From assembly GCF_009177095.1 (NCBI RefSeq), contig NZ_AP021861.1, positions 1,426,001 to 1,490,000 of the forward strand: a stretch of 64,000 nt of DNA, in the 5' to 3' direction. The position numbers and the translations under genes are program-made. Under the pieces are notes generated by a model, which was not told the DNA's origin, did no database searches, and saw only the letters and a list, made by a program, of their open reading frames with translations. The stretch is from Lacipirellula parvula. GTDB lineage: Bacteria > Planctomycetota > Planctomycetia > Pirellulales > Lacipirellulaceae. Below, piece by piece: positions 8,674 to 16,825 of the stretch; within the stretch, counting starts at the first letter, position 1, and each line of letters begins with the position of its first letter.

Positions 8674-11043
8674 CTACCGGATTTCCAGCGTCGAAGCGGG
8701 CCGAGCCGCGGTACGGGGCTCGGCGTCGGCCTCGTGGCGTTTGACGATCGACCGCACCGGCCATTCATGGTTAAGGGCCGGACGTGGCTTGACGACCTCA
8801 GACTCCGGCGGGGCGACCACCAGCGATGGCTTCTCGTCCGGCGCCGGTAGGATCGCGGGCTCACTGGTTGGAGCAGCCGGCGGCGCGGGGTCGACCGACG
8901 GCATGTCTACGTCGCCGAATTCACCCAGTTCATTCAGGCGCGGCCCGCGGGCCATCTGCGGTTCGGCGGCGGGCACGGCTTCCGGCCGCTTGAGTTGGTC
9001 CAGCATCCAGACCTTCCAGTTGGCCTGCACCCGCGGGGCATGCCACTGGACGGCCGACCAAATGAGGCCGGGAGTCGTCGCTTCGGTCAGTTCACGCGGG
9101 TCGAACAACGCGAGCGTGCTCTCGAGGAGCGACTGGTTGGAAACTTGCTGAGCCGTTTCGAGTTGCACCTTCGCCAGCGTCTCTGCTTGGGCGGCGAGTT
9201 GGGCGATGTCGAGGTTCCAAAGGCGAGCGGTCCAGTCGTCACCAGCGGCGGCGAGCCAGCGGCCGTCGGCGGTGAAAGCCAACGCATTGATTGCCTTATC
9301 ACTGGCGGCGAGGACGACCGGCTGCGGTTCGACGCCGGCGAAGTTCACCCGCCACAAGAAAACCTTGCCTGACGCATCGCTCGCAGCGAGCCAATCGCCC
9401 GCCTTGCTGACGGCGACGGCCGTGATCTTCGCGGCGCCGAGCGGGAGGAGCGTCGGCTCCGTCTCGGTAGAGACGCCTTGCAGGTTCCAAACGCGAAGCC
9501 GCTGATCGTCGCCGGCGGCTACAAGGTAGCGGCTGTCGGCGCTGATGGCGGCGGCGCGAACAGGGCCGTCGAGACCCTTGAGCAGCAGCGATTCGCTGGC
9601 GTCGCGACTGTTGAGATTCCACAGGCGGACAGCCGGTTCGCGGCCGGCGCCGCAGGTGACGAGCCATTTGCTGTCATTCGAGAACAGGATCGCCGTGACG
9701 TGACCGTGGCGGCATTGCCGTTCGACTGAGGCGGCGGCCGGGTCGCGAGCGGTGAGGTCCCATAGCTTCACGACGTCGTCGACGCCCAGGGCGAGCCAAT
9801 GGTTGTCGGGGCTGATCGCCATCGCTTGGATTTGGCCAGCGTGGCCAGTGAGAGCCATCGACGTGGCTTTGCCGGCGCTACCGGCGAGATTCCAAAGTTG
9901 GCCGAGGCCGATGTCGGCGCCCGCTTCGGTTGAAACGGCGGCGAGCCAGTCGCCGTTCTCGCTCAGCGCCATCCGCGAGATCGGTTGGCTCCGCCCGGGC
10001 AGGATGACGGGGATGGCGGCAGGAGCGTCGGCGCCGAGCGACCAGACGCAGGCGGTCGCGTCGCGGCTGCCGGTGATCAATGAATCGCCTTCGCCGCTGA
10101 ACAGCACGCTGGTGACCGGCTTCTGATGGATGTTGAGCGTGCTTGCCGTGCGCTGCGGATGGTCGGCGCGAAGGTCCCAAACGCGTGCGGTGCGATCGAC
10201 GCTGCCGGTGGCAAGCCAGCGGCCGTCGGGGCTCACGGCGAGCGTCGTGATGGGGCCGGCGTGGCCGCGGAGTTCAATGGCGTCGATGTCGTGGCTGCCC
10301 GAGCAGCGGAGGAGCGAATCGCGGAGGCTTTGGTGAGCTTCGGGGAGTACGATGCCGTCCACATCGAGCGTTGAGCGGATCGCGTTGGTCGAAACCGACA
10401 CGCTGCGCCAAGGCTCGGCGGCGGCCAGCTCTTGCGACTGGGCGGCGAGGTACTTGGCGGTCACAGCGCGAACATCGCGCTGGGCGGCGAGCCGCTTGGC
10501 TTCGGCGTCGGTTCGCTGGAGTTCCAGCCGCTGCTGCTGTTCGAGCAGCCGCTGCGTCTCGGCTTGTTGGCGGGATTCGACGGTTTGCTGCTGGAGGGCG
10601 AGCTTATCGCTGGCCGTGTGGTAACCGAAGTAACCCGAGAGCATTGCAATGGCGAGGGCCGCGGTACCGGCCACTCCGCCCGCGAGGGCCAGCTGGCGGC
10701 GGCGAGCCGAAGCTTGCTTGGCGGCAAAGTCGGGCGCGGGCAAGATTGGGCCGGGCGACTTCTGCAGCCAGTGGATGGCGTCGTCGTTGTCGCTCGCGGC
10801 AGGCGGGGCGATGGCGAAGTCTTCGATGTCTAGCTTGGGACGTTGCGGCGACGCGTCGATCGTGCAGGCTAAGCCGCAAGCATCGCAGACGACGACCTGT
10901 GGGCTCGACTGCGGGTCGAACTCCATCAGCTCGTTGCAGAGCGGACAGCAGCGAACGATATGCAGCTCCGGCGCGTCCGGGCGGCGACTGCTATCAGAGG
11001 AAGCGTTGTTCGAGCGGCCTGCCATATCTCGGCTACTACCCAT
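8674..11043 (-). CDS. Membrane-anchored WD40-repeat protein with zinc ribbon
   Basis: The 789-residue protein has four parts. A Cys-rich N-terminus holds CCPLCNELMEF and CDACGLAC (about 32-60), a zinc-ribbon pattern. One membrane segment follows at about 118-140. A Gln/Glu/Arg-rich coiled coil covers about 145-215. Then come at least seven WD40 blades (about 255-620), with repeats such as AVSPDGRWLATGSVDRTARV. The C-terminal tail is Pro/Ala-rich and disordered. The layout resembles planctomycete Ser/Thr kinases that join a kinase to WD40 blades, but no kinase domain is present. Role unknown, probably a protein-interaction scaffold. M1 or M7 could be the start. Confidence 0.85.
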   Translation of the reverse strand: MGSSRDMAGRSNNASSDSSRRPDAPELHIVRCCPLCNELMEFDPQSSPQVVVCDACGLACTIDASPQRPKLDIEDFAIAPPAASDNDDAIHWLQKSPGPILPAPDFAAKQASARRRQLALAGGVAGTAALAIAMLSGYFGYHTASDKLALQQQTVESRQQAETQRLLEQQQRLELQRTDAEAKRLAAQRDVRAVTAKYLAAQSQELAAAEPWRSVSVSTNAIRSTLDVDGIVLPEAHQSLRDSLLRCSGSHDIDAIELRGHAGPITTLAVSPDGRWLATGSVDRTARVWDLRADHPQRTASTLNIHQKPVTSVLFSGEGDSLITGSRDATACVWSLGADAPAAIPVILPGRSQPISRMALSENGDWLAAVSTEAGADIGLGQLWNLAGSAGKATSMALTGHAGQIQAMAISPDNHWLALGVDDVVKLWDLTARDPAAASVERQCRHGHVTAILFSNDSKWLVTCGAGREPAVRLWNLNSRDASESLLLKGLDGPVRAAAISADSRYLVAAGDDQRLRVWNLQGVSTETEPTLLPLGAAKITAVAVSKAGDWLAASDASGKVFLWRVNFAGVEPQPVVLAASDKAINALAFTADGRWLAAAGDDWTARLWNLDIAQLAAQAETLAKVQLETAQQVSNQSLLESTLALFDPRELTEATTPGLIWSAVQWHAPRVQANWKVWMLDQLKRPEAVPAAEPQMARGPRLNELGEFGDVDMPSVDPAPPAAPTSEPAILPAPDEKPSLVVAPPESEVVKPRPALNHEWPVRSIVKRHEADAEPRTAARPASTLEIR

Positions 11044-11223
11044 GCTGTCGCGCGATCCCGCAAGAACCGAGCCTCCGTCAAATACGGAGCGTTCGTCTCA
11101 ACGATCATCGGCTGCATGGCGCCGGCGCCCGCCGAAAAATGCATGAGGCCGGTAGATTCGCTAAAACCGGACCACGTTTAGGGGGATTGTCGCATCTTGG
11201 GCGTCGCGCAGCGCGACGCGCGT

Positions 11224-11253
11224 GCGGTTACCCACTGACACGCGGTTACCCAC
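11224..11253. promoter_or_regulatory. Direct repeat upstream of the WD40 gene
   Basis: GCGGTTACCCAC occurs twice, at 11224-11235 and 11242-11253, start to start 18 bases. It lies in the 243-base gap between a hypothetical gene and the start of the WD40 gene, beside a short GTCGCGCAGCGCGAC palindrome. The spacing is near two helical turns, which would suit a dimeric regulator. No regulator can be named. Confidence 0.3.
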
Positions 11254-11286
11254 CGCCGCGAACGCATCGATCGATCGTCGAACCGC

Positions 11287-11667
11287 TTAGGCGGCGCGAC
11301 GAATTGGAATGATCCGCTCTTCCTTGCCGCGGAGGCGATCGACCGCTTCAGGCCGCTTGGTCGCGGTCGGCGCCTTCGGGGCGCTGAGCGAATCGATCAG
11401 TTCGTTCATCGAGAGCGAACGGTTGTCGATTTCGAGCGGGGCCTCGCCCTGCGGATCGCAGAAGAGGTCGACCGTCGTTTCGTCGAGGCGAAGGACGTCG
11501 AGTTCGCGGAGCAGGCCGTCCATCACCGCCTGGCGAACCAGGTGGCCGCGCGTGGCTTGGGCGTCGGCTCCGCCTTCGCCGAGGGAATCGAGGGCGCGCT
11601 TGGCGAGTGCGGGAAGATACTCGGTCGGAATTTCAATCGTCCGGGGGACGTAGATTTTCAGTTGCAT
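11287..11667 (-). CDS. Hypothetical protein (126 aa)
   Basis: A start at 11667 is chosen because a GAGGG ribosome-binding site sits six bases upstream; the 51 codons before it are Pro/Arg-rich and look non-coding. The product begins MQLKIYVPRTIEIPTEYLP and is predicted alpha/beta without signal peptide or membrane segment. The C-terminal 40 residues are basic (KRPEAVDRLRGKEERIIPIR). I recognise no family. The opening strand followed by helices is reminiscent of small DNA-binding proteins, but there is no firm motif. It precedes the WD40 gene on the same strand. Confidence 0.6.
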   Translation of the reverse strand: MQLKIYVPRTIEIPTEYLPALAKRALDSLGEGGADAQATRGHLVRQAVMDGLLRELDVLRLDETTVDLFCDPQGEAPLEIDNRSLSMNELIDSLSAPKAPTATKRPEAVDRLRGKEERIIPIRRAA

Positions 11668-12225
11668 CGTTCCCTCACGAAATCGAGGCGGCCCTGGCTG
11701 AACGGTCCGCACGCAATGAGATGTATGGAGCAGGCGAGCGGCCTTGGGCCGATCCCGACGCGCCTCCAAAAGTGGGCCGTCGGAAATGAGTATCGGCTGA
11801 GCAGGTTGTAGGGATTGCATCGAAATCGATGAAATCGTTGAACTGCCAGCGAGCGGCTCGCTGTGCGTCGATCATCATGCGGCGGGTGTTTTGTCGTTTT
11901 CTGTAGTTCCGCGGGGCGAGTGTAATTTTTGGCGACAGAATTAAAACGCTGTTAAGTCCTTTCTGTGTAATTGGTTGCGCGTTTTGTTGTCGCGAATTTT
12001 GTCGTTTCTGTCGCGATAAAATGGTGTTTTCACCTCAGTTCGCTGGGCGGCCTTCTAGGAAAGGCCTCCACCGTTCCATGCGGTGAGCGGAATCGGCGTC
12101 GGAGACGCCTCCCACAAGGAGGTGTTTCGCAGGCTGGGCCCTTCACCGCGCAGTTAGAACGCGCCGGATTGTATACGGACGTTCAGTGTAGCGGGCTGGG
12201 TGGCCAATTGCAAGTCGATTGGCGC
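11668..12225. other. Intergenic stretch with AT-rich block and one REP copy
   Basis: No convincing gene is present. Positions 11885-12045 are clearly more AT-rich than the surroundings and contain repeated TGTCG/TTTTGTCG words, probably the promoter region of the minus-strand hypothetical gene. A single REP copy lies at 12089-12119. Confidence 0.5.
12089..12119. repeat. REP sequence, family of the RAYT gene
   Basis: This copy (GGCGTCGGAGACGCCTCCCA core) matches the REP sequences that bracket the RAYT transposase gene at 40056-40084 and 40598-40628. GGCGTC and GACGCC form the palindromic core. Upstream bases 12045-12070 resemble the inner spacer of the pair at 13580-13676. Confidence 0.85.
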
Positions 12226-12693
12226 CTAATCGAGCGGATTCTCGCGAGAAGCTTGCTGCCCGAGTTGTTCGGCGAGGCCGATGAGGATGCCTTCGGGGCC
12301 GCGGATGTAGCAGAGGCGGTAGACGTTCGCGTATTGGACGACTTCGCCGATGACTGTGGCGCCGTGCTTCGCGAGGCGGGTTAGCGTGTCGTCTAAGTTT
12401 TCCACGGCGAACATCACCCGCAGGTAGCCGAGCGAGTTCACGGGGGCTGTGCGGTGATCGGCGACGACCGGCGGGGCGTCGAAGCAGGAGAGTTCGAGCC
12501 GGCTGTGGCCGTCGGGCGTTCGCAGCATGGCGATTTCGACCCGCATGTCTGGCAAGCCGGTGATGCGATCGGCCCACTCGCCGGCGATCGGGGCGCGGCC
12601 TTCGAGTTCCAGGCCGAGCTCGACGAAGAACTCGATGGCGGCGTCGAGGTCAGCGACGACGATGCCGAAGTTGTCCATGCGTTTAATGGTCAT
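12226..12693 (-). CDS. VOC (glyoxalase/bleomycin-resistance fold) family protein
   Basis: The 155-residue protein shows the paired beta-alpha-beta-beta-beta units of the vicinal oxygen chelate fold: MDNFGIVVADLDAAIEFF at the start, SRLELSCFDAP in the first half, VMFAVENLDDTLTRLAKHGA in the second, ending YIRGPEGILIGLAEQLG. The second-half Glu and the first-half Glu are in metal-ligand positions. The substrate is not predictable. The gene stands alone. Confidence 0.85.
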   Translation of the reverse strand: MTIKRMDNFGIVVADLDAAIEFFVELGLELEGRAPIAGEWADRITGLPDMRVEIAMLRTPDGHSRLELSCFDAPPVVADHRTAPVNSLGYLRVMFAVENLDDTLTRLAKHGATVIGEVVQYANVYRLCYIRGPEGILIGLAEQLGQQASRENPLD

Positions 12694-12718
12694 GTGTGCC
12701 TTCTTTGGAACATAAGGA

Positions 12719-12910
12719 ATTAACCGCCAAGGACGCCAAGGACGCCAAGGACACCAAGAGCGCCAAGGGAATACAAGGAGATGTAAGGAACCGCGGATGA
12801 ACGCAGATAGACGCGGATGAAGAAGAATGATCTGCGTTCATCTCCGTCCATCGGCGGTTTCATATCCCCCGTACTTCCTTGGCGCTCTTGGCGTCCTTGG
12901 CGGTTCAATT
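12719..12910. repeat. Nested palindromic element with 9-mer tandem repeats
   Basis: The outer arms (12722-12770 and 12875-12904) are imperfect inverted repeats of CCAAGGACG units, repeated in tandem in the left arm. Inside lies a second inverted pair (about 12790-12828 and 12830-12861) built on GCGGATGAACGCAGAT. The right outer arm runs into the stop codon of the transporter gene. No gene lies inside. Confidence 0.8.
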
Positions 12911-14248
12911 CTTTTCGCCTGCTTTCTCTCGAACGGTTTGTTCTCGGCCTAGCCACGCGCCTAGCGCCATCCACACGCCGACGAGCGGGAGGATCGCCAT
13001 GGCGGCGGCGCTTGCGGAGAAGCGGCCGAGGGCGTCGACGACGTTGGCCGCGGCGACGTCGCTGCCGCGGAAGACGGCCGTGTCGATGAACGCTTTTGAT
13101 TCGTACTTTTCGGTGCGGCTCACCACGGTGAACAGCACTTGCTGCGCGGGGACGAGCAGGCCGTAGCCGACGATTTCTTGGACGACTTTGGCGACCATGA
13201 GCGGCCAGAGCGTGGCGTCGATCGACAGCCAGACGAACAGGCCGACGATGACGCCGCAGGCCGCGGCGAGCGTCGCGCCGACGCCGACGAGTCGCATCAG
13301 CGCGGCGGCGAGAAGGGCTTGGAACGCGAGCGTGCCGGTTTGGGAGTAGAAGTTCATCGCGGAGAACAATTCGGTGCGTTCGGCGACGGCGAGTCCTTCC
13401 TCGCGGAGCGTGTGTTGAAAATTGTTGTAGACGAAAGTCGCGGAGAATTTGCCGATGGCGGTGAACGCGCAGATCATCAGCAAGTAACGCGACGAGAGCA
13501 CGGTGCGGAGGCCGGCGAGGAGCGAGCCGCTGGAAGGGGGCTTGCTGGCGGTGTTGTTTGACTTGTGAGCTTGTTGTGATTTGTGGGAGGCGTCTCCGAC
13601 GCCGATTTCGCGCTCCACTTCAGTTCTCTGCGGCCCGCTAACCGGCTTCGGGGTCGGAGACCCCTCCCACAAAGAGCATCTTGCAAACTCTTCGCGCGAG
13701 GCGAACCGCAACAAGAGCCAGGCCGTGGCGATCGCGAGTTCGAGGGCGACGATCGCGACGACCATCAGCCACTCGAGCCCCAGCCGCTGCGCGGCAACGT
13801 GGCCGACGAGCGACGCGACGATCGAGCCGACGGTGCCGGCCGCGGCCATGGCGCCGAACCAGCTCTTCCCCTCCTCGGCGGAAAAGAGGTCGGCCATCAC
13901 GCTCCAGAAGACGGCGACGACGTAGAGGTTGAAGACGCTCACCCACACGAAGAAGGCGTTGCGGAGCCATTCGGTTTCACCCTCGCCGCGGGCGAGCAGC
14001 AGGGCGAACGCGACGAGGCAGGCGACGAAGAACTGGTAGACGCCGAAGACGAGTTGCCGCCGCGTGGTGCGGGCGACGATTCGCCAGTAGAGAGGGAGGG
14101 CGGCAGAGGCGGCGAGGAACGTGGCGAGGTAGAGGGGGCCGAAGAGGCGGGTTTCGGTGGCGAGGGCGTCGCGGACTGGTTTTAGGACGTAGTAGGAGAA
14201 GAGAACGAGGAAGAACCAGAGGGCGGAGAGTAGGAGGCGGGTGGGCAT
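12905..14248 (-). CDS. NTP/NDP exchange (Tlc)-like MFS-type transporter
   Basis: The 447-residue protein has about 10-12 hydrophobic helices. The opening YYVLKPVRDALA, a motif of the ATP/ADP translocase-related family in bacteria, and FWSVMADLFSAEEGKSWFG in the first half, support a Tlc/NTT-like membership in the MFS fold. The substrate in free-living planctomycetes is unknown, and nucleotide exchange should not be assumed. About residues 195-235, the central cytoplasmic loop, read CSLWEGSPTPKPVSG and then IGVGDASHK. These residues are encoded by an inverted pair of REP sequences (13580-13676), evidence of an in-frame insertion that leaves both membrane halves intact. Confidence 0.8.
   Translation of the reverse strand: MPTRLLLSALWFFLVLFSYYVLKPVRDALATETRLFGPLYLATFLAASAALPLYWRIVARTTRRQLVFGVYQFFVACLVAFALLLARGEGETEWLRNAFFVWVSVFNLYVVAVFWSVMADLFSAEEGKSWFGAMAAAGTVGSIVASLVGHVAAQRLGLEWLMVVAIVALELAIATAWLLLRFASREEFARCSLWEGSPTPKPVSGPQRTEVEREIGVGDASHKSQQAHKSNNTASKPPSSGSLLAGLRTVLSSRYLLMICAFTAIGKFSATFVYNNFQHTLREEGLAVAERTELFSAMNFYSQTGTLAFQALLAAALMRLVGVGATLAAACGVIVGLFVWLSIDATLWPLMVAKVVQEIVGYGLLVPAQQVLFTVVSRTEKYESKAFIDTAVFRGSDVAAANVVDALGRFSASAAAMAILPLVGVWMALGAWLGREQTVREKAGEKN
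13580..13676. repeat. REP inverted pair inside the transporter reading frame
   Basis: The left arm (13580-13608) carries GGGAGGCGTCTCCGACGCCG, identical to the REP beside the RAYT gene. The right arm (13648-13676) is its reverse complement with a few changes (GGGGTCGGAGACCCC core). Together they form a REPIN-like doublet of 97 bp within the central loop of the transporter, without disrupting the frame. Confidence 0.9.
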
Positions 14249-14332
14249 GAGGGCCCATGATAGCGGGGGAGAGTTGAGGGGGGATACCGGTGTCGTCGCG
14301 ATGGTTACACCAGGGAGGCGGACATAAGAATG

Positions 14333-14842
14333 TCAATCACCCGCGATGGCCCATGCGTCCGACGCTGTTCCCCGCAACCGTGTTAATTTGTGCGAGAGTC
14401 GATGGAATATCGACTCCGTTTTACATTCGCCGCAGACGACAGTACTACACCCGAAGTCATCCACGAGGAAGTCATCCACGAGCATGTCGGAAGGCTCCGA
14501 TAGTGGGTTGAAGGCCTCCTCAGCGGCGGAAATTCCGAACGCCGCGCCGCAGGCCGGACATACTAGGTCTGCCAGCAGGCGTTGAGATTCGCGCATTCGC
14601 CGTTGATGCCGCATGTCCGAGAGGACCGCCGCAATGAAGATCGCAGCGAACAGCGCGAAGCACGGATAGGCGACGTAGGGAAAGCTACGCGCGAAGCGGA
14701 GCGCGCCGTAAAGAGTCAGCAATGCAAGCGGCGTCCAAATTGCTCCGGCGATTAGGTGTGGTGCAAATCGCTTTAAAGTTGCCGAGGGATGCATAACAAC
14801 GAAGCTCTTGGCTAGCCTGAAGTTGGTTTTCTGCGTAAGCAA
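14333..14842 (-). CDS. Hypothetical membrane protein with zinc ribbon (169 aa)
   Basis: Two hydrophobic segments (about 27-50 and 55-75, with PHLIAGAIWTPLALLTLYGA in the first) are followed by a soluble part with CPACGAAFG and CGECKT, a four-Cys zinc-ribbon pattern about 40 residues apart. An acidic insertion (DDFLVDDFG) lies between. No family name is recognised. The start may be M1 or M17; the second would begin just before the basic HPSATLKR segment. It is a stand-alone minus-strand gene. Confidence 0.55.
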   Translation of the reverse strand: MLTQKTNFRLAKSFVVMHPSATLKRFAPHLIAGAIWTPLALLTLYGALRFARSFPYVAYPCFALFAAIFIAAVLSDMRHQRRMRESQRLLADLVCPACGAAFGISAAEEAFNPLSEPSDMLVDDFLVDDFGCSTVVCGECKTESIFHRLSHKLTRLRGTASDAWAIAGD

Positions 14843-14905
14843 GTGTAATTGATGTGAGCTAATGAAGCTAAGTGGTGAGCCGTTGAAGGCGTGTACCCGC
14901 TTCGT

Positions 14906-15067
14906 CCCCCCTCCCTAGCCCTCCCCTCCAGGGGGAGGGGACCAGATGATTTAGGGTCGGGTGGTGCTCTGCGGCATGCTCCCTGTCGTTTTCTGCTGCT
15001 CGCACTCTAACTCTACTCAGTCCCATCCGGCTCCCTCCCCCTGGAGGGGAGGGTTGGGGAGGGGGGC
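14906..15067. repeat. G-rich/C-rich repeat arms downstream of the DUF559 gene
   Basis: A C-rich arm (14906-14943) preceded by the GTGTACCCGCT-like inner sequence, and a G-rich arm (15030-15067), are inverted copies of the family seen at 6791-6888 and 34821-34915. The G-rich arm overlaps the last 18 or so codons of the DUF559 gene. Confidence 0.8.
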
Positions 15068-15468
15068 GGCAGCGGCGTTGGCGTGGCCACTTCAAGCGCC
15101 TGCCGAATCGCATCGACCACGCGGTGCACGTCCTCGTCGATCTCGTGATTGCGGAAGCGAATCACACGGTAGCCGCGTTCGGCAAGCCAGGCGGTGCGGC
15201 GGGCGTCGTGCTCGGCGACTGCTGCTTCGAGATGTTGCGGGCCGTCGAGTTCGACGATGAGTCGTTGCGCGAGGCAGATGAAGTCGACGATGTAGGGGCC
15301 GAGCGCGGCTTGGCGGCGGAACTTGTGGCCGTTGAGTTGGCCAGCGCGTAACAGGAACCACAGACGTTTTTCAGCGCCGCTTGGCTCATTGCGGAGCCGG
15401 CGGGCGAAATCTCGCTGGTCTTCGTCGCGGTACATGAGGGGGATTGTAACCTCATGGGGCGACTTCAT
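15013..15468 (-). CDS. DUF559 endonuclease-like protein
   Basis: The 151-residue protein matches DUF559, a PD-(D/E)XK-superfamily group related to Vsr-type very-short-patch repair nucleases. Visible motifs are ARRLRNEPSGAEKRLWFLLR, FRRQAALGPYIVDFICLAQR with the motif Asp, LIVELDGPQH with the Glu-x-Asp, and GYRVIRFRNHEI. The last 20 residues (PLPPPSPTLPSRGRE...) are encoded by a repeat arm and are not part of the fold. Repeat arrays of the same family lie on both sides (14906-15067 and 15507-15609), so the gene looks like cargo of a repeat element. Its biological role is not established. Confidence 0.85.
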   Translation of the reverse strand: MKSPHEVTIPLMYRDEDQRDFARRLRNEPSGAEKRLWFLLRAGQLNGHKFRRQAALGPYIVDFICLAQRLIVELDGPQHLEAAVAEHDARRTAWLAERGYRVIRFRNHEIDEDVHRVVDAIRQALEVATPTPLPPPSPTLPSRGREPDGTE

Positions 15469-15506
15469 GCTTGCTTGTCGCGAACACTCCGGAAAATAGA
15501 CCCCTG

Positions 15507-15609
15507 AGGTCCCCTCATCTTGAGGGGAAGAGTTAGGGAGATGTACTTGGATCTGGCGCCAAGGTTCAGCACCCCCTCCCCAGCCCTCCCCTCAAGGGGG
15601 AGGGAGCCA
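15507..15609. repeat. G-rich/C-rich repeat arms upstream of the DUF559 gene
   Basis: A degenerate G-rich arm (15507-15544) and a well-preserved C-rich arm (15570-15609) repeat the inverted layout found on the other side of the DUF559 gene. They fill most of the gap between DUF559 and the PEP-CTERM gene. Confidence 0.75.
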
Positions 15610-15613
15610 GAGG

Positions 15614-16546
15614 TCATCCATGCCTCCTGCGGCTGCGCCGCCCAGGTAGGCGAGTACGCCAACCTGGGCCACCCGTGATTGCGATCAACGCGGTCGCCAT
15701 TAAAAGCAGGGCGGCTGGCTCGGGGACGGGCGTCGCTGCGGATGCGGTTGATGCTCCGGCGCCAAAGTTGGCCTTCCAATCGTCGAGGCTGCCGACGCTA
15801 GGATTGCGTTGCCACGCGAGGAAGTCGGCGCCGTCGACGAGGCCGTTGAGATTGAAATCGCCAGCAAGTGGATCGGGCGCGGGGGCGGCAAGCGTGCCGG
15901 TGACGCTCCATTCGTAGCGGATGTTGCCATTGCCGGCGTACGTTTGATACAGCGGGCTGAAGGCGGTATCGTCGACGGCTAACGTGAAGGCGTTGTTCAC
16001 GACGTTGAAGACGCCCGTGTAAACGAGTGCGTCGTCGACGTCGGATTCGATGGTGAACTTGATCTCGCTCGTGAGATTGATCGTGGGCGCGGCGGCGCCG
16101 TTGAGCGTGACGCTCCCGGAAAAGGCGCCGAACGACGTGGCGTATGGGGAGGCCGACGCGATCGCCTGGTAAAAGGTGAAGCGGCCGGGCGCGACGTGGG
16201 GGGAGAAGTTGAACGTGAGCTCCGTGACGGCGCCGGTGCTGGAGTCGTACTCGATGGCGCCGAGGTCTTGGAAGTTCTGCTTGTTGGGGAACGCGGTTCC
16301 GCCGCCGCCTTGCGGCACGTAGTTTGGCAGGGAGGCGTAGTTGAACGCGCCGTCTGGGAACGGGACGCGCGAGCTTGCGCGCGTTTGGCCGAGTTCCCAG
16401 AAGGCGTCTTGGACGTGCTCGATGAAGCGGCTGCCGTTGTTCGCGGTGGCGTTGATTTCCAGCGTGGCGCCGATGGCGGAGCTCGCGACTACGATGGCGA
16501 GCGTGGCGCCGGCGAAGGCTCGAAGTTGCATGCGTTTTCCCTTCAT
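15614..16546 (-). CDS. PEP-CTERM sorted protein with dockerin-like repeat
   Basis: The 310-residue exported protein has a signal peptide (MQLRAFAGATLAIVVASSAIGA), a beta-rich body, one dockerin-type segment (DFNLNGLVDGADFLAWQR) and a PEP-CTERM tail beginning VPEPAALLLMATALIAI. PEP-CTERM proteins are cut by an exosortase at the Pro-Glu-Pro motif and sent to the cell surface or matrix. The normal short Arg tail is replaced by 17 residues (GGPGWRTRLPGRRSRRRHG region) encoded by a dispersed repeat (15619-15677). The tail is still Arg-rich and perhaps functional. No function of the body is recognised. Confidence 0.8.
   Translation of the reverse strand: MKGKRMQLRAFAGATLAIVVASSAIGATLEINATANNGSRFIEHVQDAFWELGQTRASSRVPFPDGAFNYASLPNYVPQGGGGTAFPNKQNFQDLGAIEYDSSTGAVTELTFNFSPHVAPGRFTFYQAIASASPYATSFGAFSGSVTLNGAAAPTINLTSEIKFTIESDVDDALVYTGVFNVVNNAFTLAVDDTAFSPLYQTYAGNGNIRYEWSVTGTLAAPAPDPLAGDFNLNGLVDGADFLAWQRNPSVGSLDDWKANFGAGASTASAATPVPEPAALLLMATALIAITGGPGWRTRLPGRRSRRRHG
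15619..15677. repeat. Dispersed repeat at a PEP-CTERM gene end, copy 1
   Basis: This about 57-base sequence, containing GCCCAGGTAGGCGAGTACGC, recurs almost unchanged at 21869-21925. Here it encodes the final residues of the preceding minus-strand PEP-CTERM protein. It contains the imperfect inverted arms CCCAGGT and ACCTGGG. Confidence 0.85.
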
Positions 16547-16825
16547 TGATGAAGGTTTAAGCCTAGGCGACGCTTGGCGCCAGAAAAAGGGTCAACCTTG
16601 CAGTGGACGGCATCTGCGCGAGTTTTGTCGGCGCGTAATGGCAGCGGCGTCGGTCTCGCAATCTCTATCGCGTGAGTGCGTGTCGGATTCATCGACGGAC
16701 GTGTCGGTAGGAGCGACGCCAGGCAGTCGGCAGCGGTGGGGCAGCAGAAGAAGTCTTCGCATACAATGGGCGAGCCGTCGTGACGCGGCTTCGATGTTGG
16801 CCCAACGCTGCGCCTGATCCCAAGT

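Noticed and set aside
12722-12770. Tandem CCAAGGACG units as a CRISPR-like array
   Set aside because: Units are nine bases without spacers, and the arm has an inverted partner; it is a tandem repeat in a palindromic element.
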